Below are positions 1 to 5,289 of a stretch of 7,017 nucleotides of DNA, piece after piece. Numbering within the stretch: position 1 is the stretch's first letter; the number at the start of each line of letters is the position of its first letter. The translations under genes were made by a program, and so were the position numbers. The DNA comes from Chloroflexota bacterium (GTDB lineage: Bacteria; Chloroflexota; Dehalococcoidia; Lucifugimonadales; JACPCL1): the NCBI GenBank assembly GCA_016210375.1, contig JACQUH010000158.1, forward strand, positions 1 to 7,017. The letters are read 5' to 3'. The notes beneath the pieces are model-generated. The model saw only the letters and a program-made list of their open reading frames with translations, had not been told where the DNA came from and made no database searches.

Positions 1-221
1 AGATGGCCCTGCGCATCCTGGAGCAGCACACGGGGGTGCAGTACCTGCCGGTGCGCCAGGAGATCGTGTGGGGGCCGGTGCTGCCCCAGGACCGGGGCCG
101 CCTGGTGCGGGACGAGCAGGTGCTGGTGGCGGCGGGCCTGCACAGCAAGCGCACGGCCATGGAGGCGCTGGGCGTGCGGGACGTGGAGGCGGAGGTGGGG
201 AGGATCAGGGGGGAGGGGTAG
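1..221 (+). CDS. Phage portal protein, C-terminal fragment (5' end outside window)
   Basis: This is the last 72 or so residues of a protein whose reading frame enters from the left edge; the first full codon is at base 3 and the TAG stop is at 219-221. The segment WGPVLPQDR, then LVRDEQVLVAAGLHSKRTAMEALGV and a final acidic/Arg tail, follows the usual C-terminal pattern of SPP1/HK97-type portal proteins (Pro-x-Asp, then 'aGi-SrrTAm-elGveDpeaE-eRi'). A portal forms the dodecameric ring at the capsid vertex through which DNA is packaged and connects head to tail. The Met at base 3 is almost certainly internal. Base composition is very GC-rich (46 of 60 bases at 61-120), unlike the genes just downstream. 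The scaffold-like gene at 1679 supports a head-gene context. The assignment rests on motif memory only, since most of the protein is not visible. Confidence 0.72.
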   Translation, partial: MALRILEQHTGVQYLPVRQEIVWGPVLPQDRGRLVRDEQVLVAAGLHSKRTAMEALGVRDVEAEVGRIRGEG

Positions 222-274
222 GACATGACGCTTTGGGGCACCCGCACTGCTGTGTATGCGCACACATGTTTGTC

Positions 275-303
275 TTGTCAGAAGGCGCGAATGGTGACAG
301 AAT
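275..303 (+). promoter_or_regulatory. Candidate sigma70-type promoter for the DUF6941/HicBA-like cassette
   Basis: TTGTCA at 275-280 matches the -35 consensus in 5 of 6 positions, and CAGAAT at 298-303 matches the -10 in 4 of 6, with a 17-base spacer. It lies in the gap after the portal stop and 68 bases before the TTG start at 371, where an independently expressed cassette would need one. A second TTGACA at 308-313 has no acceptable -10 at the right distance. Confidence 0.4.
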
Positions 304-370
304 GCACTTGACAACGTGCCGAGTTCGTGCTGGTGGCCTCTTGGTGGTGCCACGAATAGAAGCCTAAGGT

Positions 371-781
371 TTGACACAAGAGCAACGTTCCCTTAGCCAA
401 GTCGTACCGCTGCTTATTGCCGCATTAGTTTGTGATGTGGCAGTCGCGGACCCGTCGACAGGCAAGCAGAATCTGATAGGCATCTTCAATCGTATTAACG
501 TTGGTCGCTTCCCAGCGGGGCGCGCTTTTGCACTTTACATTAAGCTGGCAGATGCAGAGGGCCATTACCAATTCGACTTACGCTTCGTTCAAGTAGCCAG
601 CGGAACAGTGTTGGCAAGGGCAGAAGGTATCCTAGATGCTAAGGACCGCCTTGCTTCTCAGGATTTGTCCATCAACTTTCCACAACTACCGATTCCTGAA
701 CCAGGACGCTACGAGTTTCAAATATGGGCTAACGGCATGTTCTTAGGGTCAGCTTCTATTCACGTCGCTCCGCGATCATAG
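371..781 (+). CDS. DUF6941-like protein of unknown function
   Basis: 136 residues. The core VCDVAVADPSTGKQNLIGIF (residues 20-39), the middle LADAEGHYQFDLRFV (59-73) and the end IPEPGRYEFQIWANGMFLG (108-126) follow a small bacterial family that I recall as DUF6941: 'CD-v--d--TGK-sLiGiFdrI', then 'l-daeGhY-f-v', then 'PEPGrYef-lfang'. The alternating pattern suggests a beta-sandwich and no enzymatic motif is visible. The hydrophobic run at residues 11-20 belongs to the family core and is not a convincing signal peptide. The start is TTG at 371, the first start after an in-frame stop at 365-367, with only a weak AGAAG upstream. Composition is clearly less GC-rich than the phage genes (30 of 60 bases at 361-420 and 30 of 60 at 541-600). 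It appears to be the first gene of a three-gene cassette with the HicB/HicA-like pair. Function unknown. Confidence 0.75.
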   Translation: MTQEQRSLSQVVPLLIAALVCDVAVADPSTGKQNLIGIFNRINVGRFPAGRAFALYIKLADAEGHYQFDLRFVQVASGTVLARAEGILDAKDRLASQDLSINFPQLPIPEPGRYEFQIWANGMFLGSASIHVAPRS

Positions 782-800
782 CAACGAGGAGGATGACGGG

Positions 801-1232
801 ATGGTTACATTCATAAAGGAAAAGATCAAGCAATCACAACCGCTCGACGAGGAGGAACAGGCCCGGGCCGCCGGAGACGGCTTGCTAGTGTTCCCAAGCC
901 TACCTGCGTGGCCTCCGCCAGGTACTAAATCCTCGGCTTCTGCTCTACGTCCAGTGTTTCCTTCTCGGTTCTTACTCGCTGCTTTGCGGGACGCCCGGCT
1001 ACGCGTACGTGCACCGTTCGGCGTGGCCTTAAGCACCGAGAACGACGATGTCATCGCGGAAGCGCCTGAATTCAACGAATTCGGCTTCGGTAAGAACTCC
1101 TCGGATGCCTTGGCTGACCTTCAGCGCGCTATCACAGAGTTGTACTTGACCCTGGAAAAGGAGGAGGGCCGGCTTGGACCAGATTTGCTTCAAACTTGGC
1201 AAAGGCTTCAAGACCACATCGCAAAGCGATGA
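801..1232 (+). CDS. HicB-like (antitoxin-type) protein with an N-terminal extension
   Basis: 143 residues. The C-terminal half resembles HicB antitoxins: FGVALSTENDDVIAEAPEF (residues 73-91) looks like the strand pair of the partial-RNase-H fold ('y-v-fPdlpg'), followed by FGFGKNSSDALADLQRAITE (94-113), the Gly plus 'eAl-n---ai--yl' helix. The tail has GPDLLQTWQRLQDHI (126-140) and no recognisable ribbon-helix-helix or HTH DNA-binding domain. Residues 1-60 are unusual, with a charged helix followed by a Pro/Ser-rich linker. The ATG at 801 is supported by GAGGAGG at 786-792, 8 bases upstream; an in-frame TTG near 984 could give a shorter form but has no comparable ribosome site. The gene lies 19 bp after the DUF6941-like gene and its TGA overlaps the ATG of the next gene, so co-translation is likely. 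A toxin-antitoxin role is inferred. Confidence 0.6.
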   Translation: MVTFIKEKIKQSQPLDEEEQARAAGDGLLVFPSLPAWPPPGTKSSASALRPVFPSRFLLAALRDARLRVRAPFGVALSTENDDVIAEAPEFNEFGFGKNSSDALADLQRAITELYLTLEKEEGRLGPDLLQTWQRLQDHIAKR

Positions 1233-1495
1233 CCATCAAAGCCCAAGAGTTTGACAGGCTCGTCGCAAAGCTAGGGCTTAAGACCCGCGAGAGCGGTGAC
1301 TTGCTGGCCTGGTTTGAATACGAGGGCAAGGTGGTCACCAGAACAAGACGCTCCAAAGGCTCAGGCGATCTGCCGATGCAGCACAGCATCCGACAACAGT
1401 TGAAACTTAATGAGGACGAGTTTCAGAAAGCAATCGGATGCTCCTTAACCATGGAAGAATACATAGCCATCCTCAAAAGAAAAGGCCTTATGTAA
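1229..1495 (+). CDS. HicA-like small protein (possible toxin-family partner)
   Basis: 88 residues. The start is the ATG at 1229, which overlaps the upstream stop as ATGA and has no Shine-Dalgarno of its own, implying translational coupling; the frame is open from 1196 but those extra codons lie inside the upstream gene. The layout resembles the HicA dsRBD-like fold: helix AQEFDRLVAKLGL (5-17), strands GDLLAWFEYEGKVVTRTRR (23-41), then SIRQQLKLNEDEFQKAI (53-69), followed by MEEYIAILKRKGL (75-87). Classical HicA toxins carry a conserved GSHH-type catalytic histidine at the start of the first strand; here the equivalent region reads SGDLLAW. It is therefore either a divergent relative without mRNase activity or a different RNA-binding protein. 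I recall similar HicB-like/'RTR..R-KG...IRQQL-L' pairs in Chloroflexota, usually annotated hypothetical. A strong terminator follows 21 bases after the stop. Confidence 0.6.
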   Translation: MTIKAQEFDRLVAKLGLKTRESGDLLAWFEYEGKVVTRTRRSKGSGDLPMQHSIRQQLKLNEDEFQKAIGCSLTMEEYIAILKRKGLM

Positions 1496-1516
1496 GGGCC
1501 CTCAAGACTGTTTGTG

Positions 1517-1567
1517 AGAGACCAGGGGGCCGAGCTTTGCTCGGCCCCCTGGTCTCTGCCTTGTTTT
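1517..1567 (+). terminator. Strong intrinsic terminator closing the cassette
   Basis: The stem at 1517-1535 pairs perfectly over 19 bp with 1539-1557 around a TTT loop (1536-1538), and TTGTTTT follows at 1561-1567. The stem contains the GC block GGGGGCCGAGC. The opposite strand lacks a T tract after the hairpin, so it should act only on + strand transcription, isolating the cassette from the scaffold gene downstream. Confidence 0.88.
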
Positions 1568-1678
1568 GACGGTGCGCGGCATCCTCCCTTCGGGAAATGT
1601 CCCGCCTGCCAACCCTGCGTTGCGGGAAAGCCCACGCCTGTGCTGTAGTGTGTTGCAGACCCATCAAGGAGGCACGCC

Positions 1679-2155
1679 GTGGACGAGGAGACGACGAAAC
1701 CCGAGGAGGCAGAGGGAGAGGCCCAGGCAGGCCCCACCGTCGCAGAAGCAGAAGCGAGGGAGGAGACAGCCCAGGAGGCGCCAGGGCCCTCCCTGGCCGA
1801 CGCCCTGGCAGCCCTGGAGCAGCGCTCCACGGAGCTGGCAGAGGCTCGCGCCGCCGTGGCCCAGCGGGACGCCGAGATGGCGGGCCTGCGCCAGCAGCTT
1901 GCCGACGCCACCTCCTGGTACCGAGAGGCGCTGCTGGCGGGCGCGCCCGAGGTGCCAGCGGAGCTAGTGTCCGGCGCAACGCCCGAGGAGCTGGCGGCCT
2001 CGGTAGCCCGGGCGAAGCAGATGGTGGAACGCATCAGGGGCGGCGTCCAGGCCCAGCAGCGCGTGCCGGCGGGCTCCCCCGTGCGCACCGGCCCGGACTT
2101 CTCGTCCCTGGCGCCCCAGGACAAGATCGCCTACGCCCTGGCCCAGAGGCGCTAG
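1679..2155 (+). CDS. Phage scaffold-like coiled-coil head protein
   Basis: 158 residues. Residues 1-36 are an acidic, Ala/Glu-rich, probably disordered head. Residues 39-77 form a heptad-like coiled coil (LADALAALEQ ... MAGLRQQLADA). The C-terminal part has the pattern WYREALLAGAPEVPAELVSGATPEELAASVARAKQMVERI (80-119), then VPAGSPVR and DFSSLAPQDKIAYALAQRR. I recall this type ('YR--vlaanP-vp-eLv-G-t-eel--S---A--lv--v') beside portal genes in Chloroflexota phage or GTA-like clusters, where acidic coiled-coil proteins guide capsid assembly. The start is GTG at 1679 with AAGGAGG at 1666-1672, spacing 6. The coiled coil and short length fit a scaffold; the exact family is not proven. GC content is high (44 of 60 at 1861-1920), like the portal tail and unlike the cassette between them. 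No promoter was found between the upstream terminator and this start. Confidence 0.65.
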   Translation: MDEETTKPEEAEGEAQAGPTVAEAEAREETAQEAPGPSLADALAALEQRSTELAEARAAVAQRDAEMAGLRQQLADATSWYREALLAGAPEVPAELVSGATPEELAASVARAKQMVERIRGGVQAQQRVPAGSPVRTGPDFSSLAPQDKIAYALAQRR

Positions 2156-2284
2156 CTGCACTTGCCTTTACTCTGGACCGAGCAAAGCTTCCCTCTCCAG
2201 CAGGAAAGGCCTTGCCACAAGGCACTGGTGCAAGAGGAGGTGGTAAACCGATAGTGAGGGGAGGACATTCAGGAGGCGGCTGAC

Positions 2285-2464
2285 ATGCTGAACACAAGAA
2301 TCTTGCCCAGCCAACGGTTCAGAGTGAAGCTGTTCACTGGGGGGACAGTGGAAGGCGACGTGAACACGTGGCTCGGCACCAACCCGGGGGCGCTGGTCCA
2401 GATTTACCTGGCCCACGATGGCGCCAACCCCGTGGTGCTGGCCCTCTACCGCACGAGCCAATAA
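2285..2464 (+). CDS. Small 59-residue protein, Cse60-like
   Basis: The start is ATG at 2285 with a good AGGAGG at 2271-2276 (spacing 8) and the stop is TAA at 2462-2464. The sequence runs RFRVKLFTGGTVEGDVNTWLGTNPG, then hydrophobic VQIYL and VVLALYR at the end. This beta-alpha-beta-beta pattern (strand, a helix carrying 'vN-wL', strand, final 'alvlYr') resembles small Cse60-type proteins and short ORFs often seen in phage-like clusters; the role is unknown. It follows the scaffold-like gene by 129 bases; that gap contains a small perfect hairpin (GCCTTG-CCA-CAAGGC, 2209-2223). Its stop lies 2 bp from the stop of the converging rimI gene. Confidence 0.62.
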   Translation: MLNTRILPSQRFRVKLFTGGTVEGDVNTWLGTNPGALVQIYLAHDGANPVVLALYRTSQ

Positions 2465-2466
2465 GC

Positions 2467-3126
2467 TTAGGCCAGGATGCGCGCAGCCTGGCCCCGGCGC
2501 TGGCTGAAGGCGTCCACCAGGGCCTGGAACTTCTCCTGGTAGGCCGGCGAGAGGATGGACTCCACCGTCATGATGTAGGCATCCTCGTTGTTATCGGAGT
2601 AGTAGGCCTTGCGGAGGCCCACCCTTTGAAAGCCATATTTCTCATACAAGGCCTGGGCCGGGTAGTTGGAGACCCGGGTCTCCAGGGTGACATGCTTCGC
2701 CCTTCGGGCCATGGCCAACTCCACCGCAGCCATGGTGAGCAGTTCGCCCACTCCCATTCGGCGCAAGGACGCCCGCACGGCTATAGAGATGATGTGGGCC
2801 TCGTCCAGGACAAACCAGATCCCCACGTACCCCCCCATGAGATCCTCCATGGCCGGCTCGGCGGGTACACCGTGGCCTTCGCCAAACAGGTTACGGAAAC
2901 CATCCATGAGGCGCACCACCAGTGAGGGGGAGTCGGCGGCAGCCGGAGAGGCCGCCAGGGCCGCTGGACTGTCCCTCTCTGCCCTGGCTACCAGATAACG
3001 GGCCAGCTTGTTCCCCAGCTCCCTCCGGAAGGGGGTGGGGGGCCACGTGGTGGGGAAAGCCTCCCGCTCTATATCAGCTACCTGAGGAATGTCCTCGGGG
3101 CGCATGGGCCGAATGGCGAAATCCAT
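2467..3126 (-). CDS. rimI: Ribosomal-protein-alanine N-acetyltransferase RimI
   Basis: 219 residues from the ATG at 3126 (MDFAIRPM); the ATG at 3129 is equally possible, and the open frame reaches a TTG at 3156. GNAT family enzyme that acetylates the N-terminal alanine of ribosomal protein S18 using acetyl-CoA in the cytosol. N-terminal motif IRPMRPEDIPQVADIEREAFP (5-25); motif A with acetyl-CoA loop RRMGVG (122-127); motif B VSNYPAQALYEKYGFQRVG (152-170); conserved YYSDNNEDAYIM (175-186). The usual family length is about 150. The extra length comes from an Ala/Pro-rich insert near residues 51-97 between strands 2 and 4, and a helical tail after 190. The ribosome site is weak (AGAG upstream). 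In many genomes rimI adjoins tsaD; here tsaD lies upstream on the same strand with decayed DNA between, so rimI probably needs its own promoter. No convincing promoter was found at 3127-3310 beyond a loose TACAAT-like -10. Confidence 0.9.
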   Translation of the reverse strand: MDFAIRPMRPEDIPQVADIEREAFPTTWPPTPFRRELGNKLARYLVARAERDSPAALAASPAAADSPSLVVRLMDGFRNLFGEGHGVPAEPAMEDLMGGYVGIWFVLDEAHIISIAVRASLRRMGVGELLTMAAVELAMARRAKHVTLETRVSNYPAQALYEKYGFQRVGLRKAYYSDNNEDAYIMTVESILSPAYQEKFQALVDAFSQRRGQAARILA

Positions 3127-3310
3127 CATCTGCTCTACGGGGCACAGATTGTACAAACCATATTACAGCAACACGTCGGCTCCGCAAATAGGTAGATGTG
3201 CCCAGAACCGGCGTTACCTTGGGGTCCGCAGGGGATTGAGGGCTAGAGGCACACCTTTCTTGGATGGGCTAAACCCTGGGTTCCAGGCAGGCGGGACCAG
3301 GGAGAAGCGA

Positions 3311-3572
3311 CTACGCAGTGGTAGAAGTCTCCGATACGGCTAGCACGACCGGGGCTGCCTCTTCCCGCACCGTGAGACGCCGCATGACCGGAAACACACG
3401 CACCGCCACAGAGAGACTGGACAACACCCAGGGCCAGGTTGGAGCCAGTGATGTCGTAGACCAGCCACCCCTGGGCTGCCCCCTGCATTTGCATGGCGCC
3501 CGTAAAGGAGGCAAGGGCCAGCAGGAACCGCCGGAAGTCCTGGATCAGGAGGGGCTCAGCGGCGCTGGGCAA
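3311..3572 (-). pseudogene. MFS transporter relic: N-terminus joined to C-terminal tail
   Basis: Reading leftward from a TTG at 3572, the frame gives LIQDFRRFLLAL, AQGWLVYDITGSNLALG and VVQSL, the typical first 45 residues of EntS-like major facilitator exporters (first membrane helix plus the 'aqgWLVYdlTgS-lalG' loop). The frame is open upstream to a stop at 3678-3680 but offers no ATG/GTG/TTG. After VVQSL it turns into nonsense. In the overlapping frame the sequence continues as SLSVAVRVFPVMRRLTVREE to a TAG at 3311-3313, which looks like the last helix and cytoplasmic tail of the same type of transporter. A full MFS protein is about 400 residues, so roughly three quarters is missing, with a frame shift near 3405-3425. 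A weak hairpin (CCTGG-AAC-CCAGG followed by GTTT, minus strand 3287-3272) sits just downstream. The relic separates rimI from tsaD. Confidence 0.6.
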
Positions 3573-3680
3573 CCGCCGGCGTCTCTTCGCAAATCCGCTG
3601 GGGATGTCTCCCGTTTCATGGGGTGTCGCGCCCTTGAAAATAGCTTTGTCAGCCGTATCAGTGTCCTGAACGTCGTCTCA

Positions 3681-3700
3681 GTATCACTGGATAATGATAC
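3681..3700. promoter_or_regulatory. Palindromic operator-like site
   Basis: GTATCA at 3681-3686 and TGATAC at 3695-3700 form a perfect 6-bp inverted repeat around 8 bases. The site overlaps the -10 hexamer of a candidate minus-strand promoter, the arrangement of a TetR- or MarR-type repressor operator. The regulator is unknown. Related GTATCAG words occur nearby at about 3656 and 3735. Confidence 0.4.
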
Positions 3701-3722
3701 CGTCCGCGCCTTTTCCTCACAA
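3694..3722 (-). promoter_or_regulatory. Candidate promoter of the MFS relic
   Basis: On the minus strand TTGTGA (3722-3717) is a 4-of-6 match to the -35, and TATCAT (3699-3694) is a 5-of-6 match to the -10, separated by exactly 17 bases. It points towards the MFS relic about 120 bases away. Its -10 overlaps the palindrome at 3681-3700. Confidence 0.42.
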
Positions 3723-3775
3723 GGACTAGCGTCCTGTATCAGAGATTCGTTGCATTAATGGATTGGAATGGACTT

Positions 3776-3850
3776 GTCATGCTGAACGAAGTGAAGCATC
3801 TGGGGTGGCGGGAGACCTATCCCCAGATTCTTCGCTGCGCTCAGAATGAC
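3776..3850. repeat. 75-bp imperfect inverted repeat (REP/MITE-like hairpin)
   Basis: The arm at 3776-3805 pairs with 3821-3850 with six mismatches in 30; both begin GTCAT and end at CTGGGG, read inwards. The 15-base centre is unpaired. I recall arms of the type TCATTCTGAGCG...GAAGAATCT as a dispersed intergenic repeat in Chloroflexota and other phyla; that recall is unverified. The right arm matches that form more closely than the left. Confidence 0.75.
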
Positions 3851-3891
3851 TTTTGTAACGATCTTTGGATTCACCACACTAGGGGTGAAGG

Positions 3892-4019
3892 GTGCCTGTT
3901 GCAGGATAGGTTACCGGCCCAATCTGTAACAGTCACAGGAGAAGCGGTGTTCCGCTCCCTTGGGGGAGCAGTCAACGCCAACCACGCACAGAGGGAGTAA
4001 GCCTATCCTACACAGGCAC
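3892..4019. mobile_element. Candidate 128-bp MITE with 23-bp inverted ends
   Basis: The left end 3892-3914 starts GTGCCTGT and contains AGGATAGG then TTAC. The right end, 3997-4019 read on the minus strand, starts GTGCCTGT and contains AGGATAGG then CTTAC. They agree over nearly the whole 23 bp with a compensated one-base shift. The interior is non-coding and holds a perfect hairpin, GCTCCC-TTGG-GGGAGC, at about 3954-3969. No obvious target-site duplication flanks it, so it may be old or an excision remnant, or a structural repeat rather than a transposon derivative. It ends 32 bp from the tsaD stop. Confidence 0.5.
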
Positions 4020-4051
4020 GCCGTCCTTGGGCTATGCGCTGGCCCCCGACA

Positions 4052-5083
4052 TCAGCCCAACCTCAACGAGGGCAGGATATCCAGGTCCCAGCCGTCACCC
4101 TGACGGCGCAGGGCATGGTAGTAGGCAGCGGCAGCAATCATGGCAGCGTTGTCCACGCACAACTGAGGCGAGGGGATGAACACGGGCAGTCCGCCGACCT
4201 GGGCCCGCAGGCATTCCCGCAGGCGGGTGTTGGCGACGACGCCTCCACCCAGTATGATACCCCTGGCCCCCGTCTGCGCGGCGGCTTCCAGCGTCTTGGC
4301 GGCCAGTACCTCGGCCACCGAGTCCTGGAAAGCCGCCGCGAGGCTCTGCACCCTCCCCAGAGGCAGCGACTCGCCCGTCTGCAAACCCAGGGCATGGCCC
4401 TCCGCCTGGGCCCGGTGCAGCAGGGCGGTTTTAAGACCGCTGAAGCTGAAGTCCAGGGTGCCCCGAAGCCAGGCCCGAGGCAGCTCCTCCCGGGGGGGCG
4501 ACACTCCCTCGGCGGCCCGCTGGATGGCGGGACCACCAGGGTAGCCCAGGCCCAAGACCCGGGCCGCCTTGTCAAAAGACTCTCCCGCGGCGTCGTCGCG
4601 GGTCATCCCAAGAAGCCTGTAGCGGCCGTGCCCATCCATAAGAGCCAGGTCCGTGTGGCCGCCGGAAGCCACAAGACAGACCAGAGGAAATCCTGGCGAG
4701 AGGTCAGGCCGTTCCCCCTCCAGCCAGGCGGCATAGATGTGCCCTTCAAGATGGTTGACGCCGTAGAGGGGCAGCCTTCGGGCGAAGGCCACGGCCTTGG
4801 CCATATTCACACCCACCATGAGGGCACCAGCCAGGCCCGGGCCGTGGGTGACGGCCACGGCGCTCAAAGCGTCCCACGAGGCGCTGGCCTGGGCCATGGC
4901 CCGTTCCACCACGGGGACCACCTGGAGCATGTGCTGGCGGGAGGCCACCTCTGGCACGATACCGCCGTAGCGGGCGTGTAGCTCTACCTGGGAAGCCACG
5001 ATGTTGGAGTGCACGATGCGGCCATCCTCCACCACCGAGGCGGCGGTCTCGTCGCAGGACGTCTCAATCCCAAGGATGAGCAT
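4052..5083 (-). CDS. tsaD: tRNA N6-adenosine threonylcarbamoyltransferase TsaD
   Basis: 343 residues, the usual length. With TsaB and TsaE (not in this window), TsaD transfers the threonylcarbamoyl group from TC-AMP to adenosine 37 of ANN-decoding tRNAs in the cytosol. Landmarks: MLILGIETSCDETAASVV (1-18), the metal-binding His pair in NHLEGH (His111, His115), the nucleotide-binding SGGHT (140-144), DDAAGESFDKAARVLGLGYPGGP (163-185), FSFSGLKTA (212-220), GGGVVAN (279-285) and CVDNAAMIA (309-317) with the third metal ligand Asp311. All expected key residues are present. The frame is open 67 codons further upstream to 5284, but family alignment and GGAG at about 5093-5096 (9 bases before the ATG at 5083) support the short start. 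The MFS relic and repeats lie downstream before rimI, its common neighbour elsewhere. Confidence 0.97.
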   Translation of the reverse strand: MLILGIETSCDETAASVVEDGRIVHSNIVASQVELHARYGGIVPEVASRQHMLQVVPVVERAMAQASASWDALSAVAVTHGPGLAGALMVGVNMAKAVAFARRLPLYGVNHLEGHIYAAWLEGERPDLSPGFPLVCLVASGGHTDLALMDGHGRYRLLGMTRDDAAGESFDKAARVLGLGYPGGPAIQRAAEGVSPPREELPRAWLRGTLDFSFSGLKTALLHRAQAEGHALGLQTGESLPLGRVQSLAAAFQDSVAEVLAAKTLEAAAQTGARGIILGGGVVANTRLRECLRAQVGGLPVFIPSPQLCVDNAAMIAAAAYYHALRRQGDGWDLDILPSLRLG

Positions 5084-5255
5084 GGGGTACATCTCCGGCG
5101 CTGGCCGTTGCGAGGCGGCAGCCGCCACGGCCATTGTACCAGGCCACGGCCCTTGCGCGTGCATCGGCCTCAGAAAGGCTTTCTGTGCTCTGGCCATGTG
5201 GTCATTGACGGGGAACGAGGCTGTCCGAAAATGGCTTTGAGGAGGAGGTAGAGAA

Positions 5256-5284
5256 AGGATACGATAGGCTGGCAAGGAGGGCAA
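5256..5284 (-). promoter_or_regulatory. Candidate promoter for tsaD
   Basis: On the minus strand TTGCCC (5284-5279) and TATCCT (5261-5256) are separated by 17 bases; each matches consensus in 4 of 6 positions. It would give a leader of about 165 bases before the tsaD ATG. The match is moderate. Confidence 0.3.
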
Positions 5285-5289
5285 CCGTG

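Larger units (their letters stand above)
3573..4051. other. Gene-free interval between the MFS relic and tsaD
   Basis: No credible gene is visible on either strand. The interval holds a candidate promoter/palindrome pointing at the MFS relic (3681-3722), a 75-bp hairpin repeat (3776-3850) and a 128-bp element with inverted ends (3892-4019), each listed separately. No clear rho-independent terminator for tsaD was seen; the hairpin GCTCCC-TTGG-GGGAGC inside the last element lacks a T tract. Confidence 0.6.

Noticed and set aside
1423..2124. Long minus-strand frames across the scaffold-like gene
   Set aside because: Ser/Ala-rich low-complexity translation spanning a strong terminator; the + frame has a ribosome site and coiled-coil structure.
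3272..3287. Small minus-strand hairpin with GTTT, possible terminator of the MFS relic
   Set aside because: Stem of 5 bp and a three-T tail are too weak to call.
3318..3758. 146-codon + frame over the MFS relic
   Set aside because: No recognisable motif; it is antisense to the transporter fragments and runs through the promoter and palindrome.
4034..4981. 315-codon + strand open frame opposite tsaD
   Set aside because: It is a high-GC mirror frame of a clear TsaD; the translation is Gly/Gln/His/Pro-rich and shows no family motif.
5084..5284. 67-codon N-terminal extension of TsaD
   Set aside because: TsaD normally begins MLILGIETSCDE; the extension is low-complexity and the ribosome-site-like GGAG fits the start at 5083.
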